A stretch of 49,871 bases of DNA from Promethearchaeota archaeon. GTDB lineage: Archaea; Asgardarchaeota; Thorarchaeia; Thorarchaeales; Thorarchaeaceae. Below are positions 45,330-49,871 of the stretch, in pieces. The DNA is taken from NCBI GenBank assembly GCA_014728035.1, contig WJMJ01000080.1:1-49871 (forward strand), given 5' to 3'. The translations under genes and the position numbers were made by a program. Within the stretch, counting starts at the first letter, position 1, and every line of letters starts with the position of its first letter. The notes under the pieces were generated by a model. The model had not been told where the DNA came from and did no database searches. It saw only the letters and a program-made list of their open reading frames with translations.

Positions 45330-46391
45330 ATGACTCCTTATACAGGGTTTCGTACGGTGTTCAAGACGTGCCAACAAGAGGGGAATTGTACAAGTGTTGA
45401 AGTACAGAACCAATACGATCTAAACCTACTCAATAACTACTCCTCAATTACCGAAGTGTTCATCAGAGGAGCCTCAAGGCAACTGGATCTGACTCCCCTC
45501 AAAAGATGTACTTATCTGAAAGAATTAACATTCTATGATTGTTCTCTCTCTTCTCTCGACATCACTCCCATAGTGGATCATCCAAATCTTGAGACTTTAT
45601 ACCTATCATCAACAGGATTGAAATCTTTGATTTACTCCTCTCAGATAAATTGGCCGTCGTTGAAGTCGCTAAGAATCATAGACACGCATCTCTCAACACT
45701 AGATCTCTCATTCATATCGGTGAGTGAGGGGTTGAGGTATCTGCACCTCATGAACAACTGTCTGGATTCTCTGGATCTATCTCTACTACGTTCATGTCGT
45801 GAATTAGACACGTTAAATATTTCCAATAATCAGCTCTCAAACATTGATCTCTCTCCTATTGCCACTCATAAATTTCTGAGTAGACTGGATATCTCGGACA
45901 ATATGTTGACCTCTTCTTTGGATCTGTCGGATATCACTGCTCCTCTATGGAATGGTATCGATCTCTCAGGAAATTGTCTGGACTCTGTAACTCTATCCAA
46001 ACACATACGGGGAAAAATCAATCTATCTAAGAATCGCCTGACTTCTATCAATCTATCTCCTCTCTCACAAATGCAGACTGTGAAGATCAATCTCTCTCAA
46101 AATGAACTCTCAGAGATAGATCTCTCTCCTCTAAGCAACAGATACTGGGGCATCGATAGAGACCTGTTCTTCGGCAATGACTATGTCCATGGACTGGAAG
46201 GGACAGTTGATAGGCTAGAGTTAGACCTCTCTCACAATCTGCTCAGGACTATCGATCTAACCCCTCTTGCAACAATACCTCGGATAGCATACCTAGATAT
46301 ATCCGATAATCCGCTGGATCAGATCGAGAAGACTCTGTTCTCTAAGAGTGACAACGAAAAAGTTGCTATCCTCGGGTTCTCATATAGATAG
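45330..46391 (+). CDS. Leucine-rich repeat protein
   Basis: About a dozen repeats of 20-24 residues follow the pattern LxxLxLxxNxLxxIDLSPL (for instance LDTLNISNNQLSNIDLSPIA and LELDLSHNLLRTIDLTPLA). The whole 353-residue protein is a solenoid without signal peptide or membrane helix, so it should be a cytoplasmic protein-interaction scaffold. Codon use is dominated by TCT/CTC/ATC repeats, unlike the neighbours, partly a result of the repeats. It is paired divergently with the C13 peptidase and may be functionally linked. Confidence 0.85.
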   Translation: MTPYTGFRTVFKTCQQEGNCTSVEVQNQYDLNLLNNYSSITEVFIRGASRQLDLTPLKRCTYLKELTFYDCSLSSLDITPIVDHPNLETLYLSSTGLKSLIYSSQINWPSLKSLRIIDTHLSTLDLSFISVSEGLRYLHLMNNCLDSLDLSLLRSCRELDTLNISNNQLSNIDLSPIATHKFLSRLDISDNMLTSSLDLSDITAPLWNGIDLSGNCLDSVTLSKHIRGKINLSKNRLTSINLSPLSQMQTVKINLSQNELSEIDLSPLSNRYWGIDRDLFFGNDYVHGLEGTVDRLELDLSHNLLRTIDLTPLATIPRIAYLDISDNPLDQIEKTLFSKSDNEKVAILGFSYR

Positions 46392-46861
46392 TCCTTGATA
46401 CATTCCGAGAATGATACCTCTTCTTACCATGCACTGTGGGTTTGAATAGCGTACTTCGATTTGCAATATGTCTATCAATTTTTTGGATGTTTCATTTCTC
46501 TTTGACACAATGAGAATCTCATCATTGATGTATGACGAAGATTTACTGATAATCTCTGTTTTGAAATCTTGCGACCTTATTTGATTATGAATCACAATCT
46601 CCACGAGCGACAAGAGTACGAAGAGAGCAAAACAAACAATGAATAATGCATCTCCAAATCCAAGCACACTACTTAGTCCAAAACCAATATTTAGCAATAT
46701 TGAAACAACCACAAGGAATGCAGCTATGATCTGCCAAAGTGTGGTTGTGGTTGCCCTTATATCGGCCCATGATTCCTTTACACAATGGACAAGAACGGAT
46801 AATAATGCATTATCTATATCCGAGATTTCTTTACTGCATCTTTTAATTCCTTTTTGGACAT
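46380..46861 (-). pseudogene. Frameshifted small membrane protein gene
   Basis: From ATG 46861 the minus strand reads MSKKELKDAVKKSRI and stops at TAG (46814-46816). One frame over, the sequence continues without a break from about 46880: DNALLSVLVHCVKESWADIR, then two membrane helices (TLWQIIAAFLVVVSILLNIG and ALFIVCFALFVLLSLVEIVI) and a basic tail ending at 46380. A single-base indel near 46812-46825 would rejoin them into a product of about 160 residues. Either the gene is broken or the base call is wrong. Its end overlaps that of the LRR gene. Confidence 0.55.
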
Positions 46862-47007
46862 TAACAAAACATCCCCTGATTCACTTTGTAATGAAATAAG
46901 ATGAATGTTTCTTAGACCGGAGTATTTCATCAGAAGTTACTATTCTAGAGGTTAATAAAACAATCCAATCCGAAACTATAACTATCTTAAATTGAATCAA
47001 TCAGAAC

Positions 47008-48453
47008 ATGTCAAGTATGCTGAGTGTTGTAGGAGCATCTCGAATCAGTAATACGGTCTATTTTGCTGCAGGTTCTATACTTTGGACTGCTTTACTTGTT
47101 TGGGTTGATTTTAACTTAACTGTGGATATAAATACAGGTCTTGTGGTAGTTGGAGGAAGTTCGATATTTGGTACTATTTTTTGGGCAATTACACTCGAAA
47201 AACGCGTGTTGTTTCCAATTATCCATTATTTGACCATGAAAAGAGCCAGAGATTTTACACGATGGATGGCAAACGATTTGCTGCTGATAAAACCATGGCA
47301 AACTTCTATTGTACCTTATGTATCAATTGAAGAAAAACTGGAATGTGAAGTAGAATCGATATTGCGGTCTAAACTGCTTGAACCAGATATGGAACGACTC
47401 TTTATGCTATTCTATCTATTGTTAACAAGTATTCCGTTTGGATATCTAGTTATTAATTCAATTCCAATAGAATTCTCACTCAGAATTAATGTGCTTTCTT
47501 GTGCTGTTCTAGTGGGATTTATCCTATACATCGTAATCAGTATATTTGTACTATATGACCTCAGAGAAAGGCCCAGAAATATTCTCACTCTTAGCTATTT
47601 TGATTGGTTAAGAACTACCATAAGTAATGATCGAAGTCGTCGAGAAAGAAAAATATTCAGGTCCCGTTCTGGACCAACTCATAGATTGGAGGAGTTAGAG
47701 GTTCTCTATGACTTCTCCGGTGAAGTATTAGTTCAAATGAGAACGAAACACTGGAAATGGCTTGATGAAGCTCTTGCGAGTTATCGTGACCTTCGTGGAC
47801 CTATCTTCTCTTTGACTTCATTCCAGAATGATTACAATGATTTCATCGAAGATATACTTCATTGTTTTAGACTTCAAAAAGGAACAACTCATCTTGATAC
47901 TCAAAAGCAAAATATCTACAGCGTTGTTCTAAGGACTGGAGCGGTACAATCAATCAGCGAAATCTTGGATGTGATTGAGAGTGTCAAACATATCAAAATT
48001 CCATGGGATATTCCAGATCTTCGTTACATTGAAGAAACCAAAGACATACTAAAGGTATTTAGATCTATAGCGAATTTGTTCAGTGTAGCAAATTACGTAA
48101 GATTACTCAAGTCAATGGATTCGGTTTCTTTCAAATTTATGTCTGCTAATGTATGCAAAGAATTGGCTCAACACGTTTACCTGCATTGCGAACAAAAAAC
48201 ACCATCATTTCAAAGTGATCCTACACCTGAACGTGTAATACTATACCTCTTAGAGGCATCAAAATCGAAATGTATTTCTAGTACAGATGTATTTTCAATC
48301 GGACAAAAATGGAAAGTATCTCCCTCCAAGTATATTTCAAAGTTATCCAATGACCAATCTCGTTTGTTTTATGAATACTTCTGGAACCGGAACACAACTA
48401 AACTAAAAACACCTATTTGTGATGGAGTATCGTTATTATTGAATCGAAACTAA
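47008..48453 (+). CDS. Uncharacterised membrane protein with large helical domain
   Basis: Four membrane helices lie in the first 200 residues (VYFAAGSILWTALLVWVDFN, GLVVVGGSSIFGTIFWAI, LFMLFYLLLTSIPFGYLVIN, VLSCAVLVGFILYIVISIFV). The remaining 280 residues are a soluble, mostly helical domain rich in charged residues. No family was recognised. The start is ATG 47008. Confidence 0.65.
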   Translation: MSSMLSVVGASRISNTVYFAAGSILWTALLVWVDFNLTVDINTGLVVVGGSSIFGTIFWAITLEKRVLFPIIHYLTMKRARDFTRWMANDLLLIKPWQTSIVPYVSIEEKLECEVESILRSKLLEPDMERLFMLFYLLLTSIPFGYLVINSIPIEFSLRINVLSCAVLVGFILYIVISIFVLYDLRERPRNILTLSYFDWLRTTISNDRSRRERKIFRSRSGPTHRLEELEVLYDFSGEVLVQMRTKHWKWLDEALASYRDLRGPIFSLTSFQNDYNDFIEDILHCFRLQKGTTHLDTQKQNIYSVVLRTGAVQSISEILDVIESVKHIKIPWDIPDLRYIEETKDILKVFRSIANLFSVANYVRLLKSMDSVSFKFMSANVCKELAQHVYLHCEQKTPSFQSDPTPERVILYLLEASKSKCISSTDVFSIGQKWKVSPSKYISKLSNDQSRLFYEYFWNRNTTKLKTPICDGVSLLLNRN

Positions 48454-48592
48454 CCATGTGTATCGATTTTGCCTCTCTGATGATTACTTTGAGATGTTTG
48501 AAGGTTATATATTCGATTTCACGTACACCCATCAGTTCTTGGATATCCGCATGGGAAGAATCCCCATCTCTTAATAGAAAATCAATTAACAT
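48413..48592 (-). CDS. Possible small protein of 59 residues
   Basis: ATG 48592 follows GGAGGA with 9-base spacing and opens a frame (MLIDFLLRDGDSSHADIQEL, then EYITFKHLKVIIREAKS) to TAG at 48413, overlapping the end of the previous gene. The sequence is protein-like in its first 47 residues. It may be a real small gene or a remnant. No family was recognised. Confidence 0.35.
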   Translation of the reverse strand: MLIDFLLRDGDSSHADIQELMGVREIEYITFKHLKVIIREAKSIHMVSFDSIITILHHK

Positions 48593-49211
48593 AGGATAAT
48601 ATCCTCCGAAGTGATGAGTATGGCAACTTCTTCTTTCGATACCTAATCCAATTTACAAATCCCAAAAATACAGATAATTTCCTATCTTATAGGTTCTATT
48701 TGGATGAAACAGCAATAGAAATGATACCTATTGGCAATAATCAATAAGGATTATTATTCCTCTTATTTCCTTTTCTACCAATGTTCTTTTAGCTTTAACT
48801 GACAATACAAACGAAAAACGTGAGAGAAACTCGTGGTTTGACTTCGCGTGTTGTGGATAATAAACTAAAAAGCATTGAAATCTTCCATGATCGAGCTGAG
48901 AATGGACAGATTCATCCATCAAAATAGTGATGCTGAAACTATACTATCGTATTGTCATCTACTTCATGATGATTTCAGTCAACTCTAGATTCTTGCTCTC
49001 CCTTGGAATGAGAATTTTGTTTCAACAAAACTACAAAATCAGACTATCGAGTTAGAGGTCAAACTTAGTTCAACTCAAGCATGAATGGACTGACTGAGCA
49101 ACTCAGTTGCACAATGATAGTCTAAGTCTGACTAGGTGATTAATTTGCTTATATTGTCTATCCTTGTTTGATGGATTTTGATGTGATTTTTGAAGAAGAG
49201 CATCTTAACTT
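48593..49211. other. Intergenic region with coding remnants
   Basis: No intact gene is visible. A plus-strand stretch 48820-48927 (GTG start, containing NKLKSIEIFHDRAENGQIH) reads like a fragment of a lost gene. Nothing else was identified. Confidence 0.35.
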
Positions 49212-49817
49212 TCACGCGCTGAAATGTGGTTGAAAGTTACTACGATCATAGTAAGCTTTCTCAGGCTTAATCCCTCCGCTGTACAAGACTGCATATTTGG
49301 TTGCGTCAGGATCCAGCTGAAAGAGGTCAAGGTCTCCCAGTGTGCTTGCATTTTGAATCGAGTCATCATATACCCCTGGATAGTAATCCTTGGAGCTGGT
49401 AGCGATGAGCTCACTAAAGTCAATAGAAAGAACTAGGTCTGACTCATCTCCCCAGCCTATCTCTCCTTTCACTGAAACTCTTTCTCCAATATGGTCTGCC
49501 ATAGAATCTGGAACGTTACCTGTCATTATGACATAATTTGAAGGATTGAGCGAATTATTGACATAGGCAGCTGGATTAGAGATTAGTAGATGGAAATCAT
49601 TAGATTTCACATAGTATCCTTCTAAGGTCAGAATCTCTCCTATATGACTGGTTGGATTTTCAGTTATATCTTCCAGGCCCTGCGGAACATTTTCCGCTGG
49701 AACTGACGGCTGATAGAACATAAAATAATACACTGTTGCTGCATTAGTGATTATAAGAATGAACACTAGAGCTAGCAAAGATTTTGATTTGCCTGCTTTC
49801 TTTGGCATGCTTTTCAC
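49212..49817 (-). CDS. Membrane-anchored OB-fold-like protein, possibly a truncated C13-type peptidase
   Basis: One N-terminal membrane anchor (LLALVFILIITNAATVYYFM) leads to an extracellular beta-rich domain resembling an OB fold (IGEILTLEGYYVKSNDFHLL, then IGERVSVKGEIGWGDES). The last 30 residues, DATKYAVLYSGGIKPEKAYY, resemble the first strand of C13-type peptidases, after which the frame ends abruptly. It is likely cut short: the peptidase core is absent. The start is ATG 49817. Confidence 0.6.
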   Translation of the reverse strand: MKSMPKKAGKSKSLLALVFILIITNAATVYYFMFYQPSVPAENVPQGLEDITENPTSHIGEILTLEGYYVKSNDFHLLISNPAAYVNNSLNPSNYVIMTGNVPDSMADHIGERVSVKGEIGWGDESDLVLSIDFSELIATSSKDYYPGVYDDSIQNASTLGDLDLFQLDPDATKYAVLYSGGIKPEKAYYDRSNFQPHFSA

Positions 49818-49871
49818 ATCTATTTTGATAATTGAATAATGGATATGGGTCTAATAGCTAATAAATTGAGA

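Overview
This window (about 38% GC by eye) most likely comes from an Asgard archaeon. The evidence is a Rab/Ras-like small GTPase with a complete G1-G5 set; TATA boxes about 25-30 bases ahead of leaderless or short-leader genes; an Hdr-Mvh hydrogenase operon; secreted proteins with Ser/Thr-rich linkers and a C-terminal membrane anchor with a basic tail; CHASE/PAS/GAF histidine kinases; and a selenocysteine gene with a eukaryote-like SECIS element, a feature reported for Lokiarchaeota. I do not assign a class.

Layout. 1-8,100: tail of an unknown gene, a truncated MFS transporter, glycogen debranching enzyme, a metallo-beta-lactamase-fold hydrolase and a 1,189-residue cell-surface protein. 8,076-20,000: a degenerate histidine phosphatase, a PHD/RING-like zinc-finger protein, a giant PAS/GAF histidine kinase, a PRC-barrel protein, a membrane-anchored SF2 helicase with a membrane partner, and a second PAS kinase. 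20,200-27,600: the small GTPase, a tungsten aldehyde:ferredoxin oxidoreductase, a CHASE histidine kinase, a two-HTH regulator, a small secreted protein and a GNAT acetyltransferase.

27,800-35,530 is the metabolic core, one tightly coupled operon: hdrC-hdrB-hdrA1-hdrA2-mvhD-(small winged helix)-mvhG-mvhA-vhuU. The annotated large hydrogenase subunit ends without the C-terminal nickel-ligand motif. That motif is supplied by a separate 50-codon gene at 35308-35460 whose in-frame TGA (35374-35376) reads as selenocysteine in the context RCYDCULSCGAH. A hairpin with a kink-turn-like core overlaps its stop codon, and a terminator follows. This makes the enzyme a split [NiFeSe] hydrogenase of the VhuA/VhuU type feeding an Hdr flavin-based electron-bifurcating complex. 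A symmetrical nested hairpin lies in the leader of the operon.

35,600-49,871 is more fluid. It holds small membrane proteins, a 7TM protein fused to a longin/roadblock-like domain, a TetR/DUF4386 pair, a large surface glycoprotein flanked by a 21-bp repeat containing a GAACACGTGTTC palindrome, a legumain-like C13 peptidase with an EF-hand loop, an LRR protein, and several decayed genes: a peptide deformylase remnant, a membrane-protein remnant with an in-frame stop, a frameshifted membrane protein and a truncated C13-like N-terminus. No rRNA, tRNA, CRISPR array or transposase was recognised.
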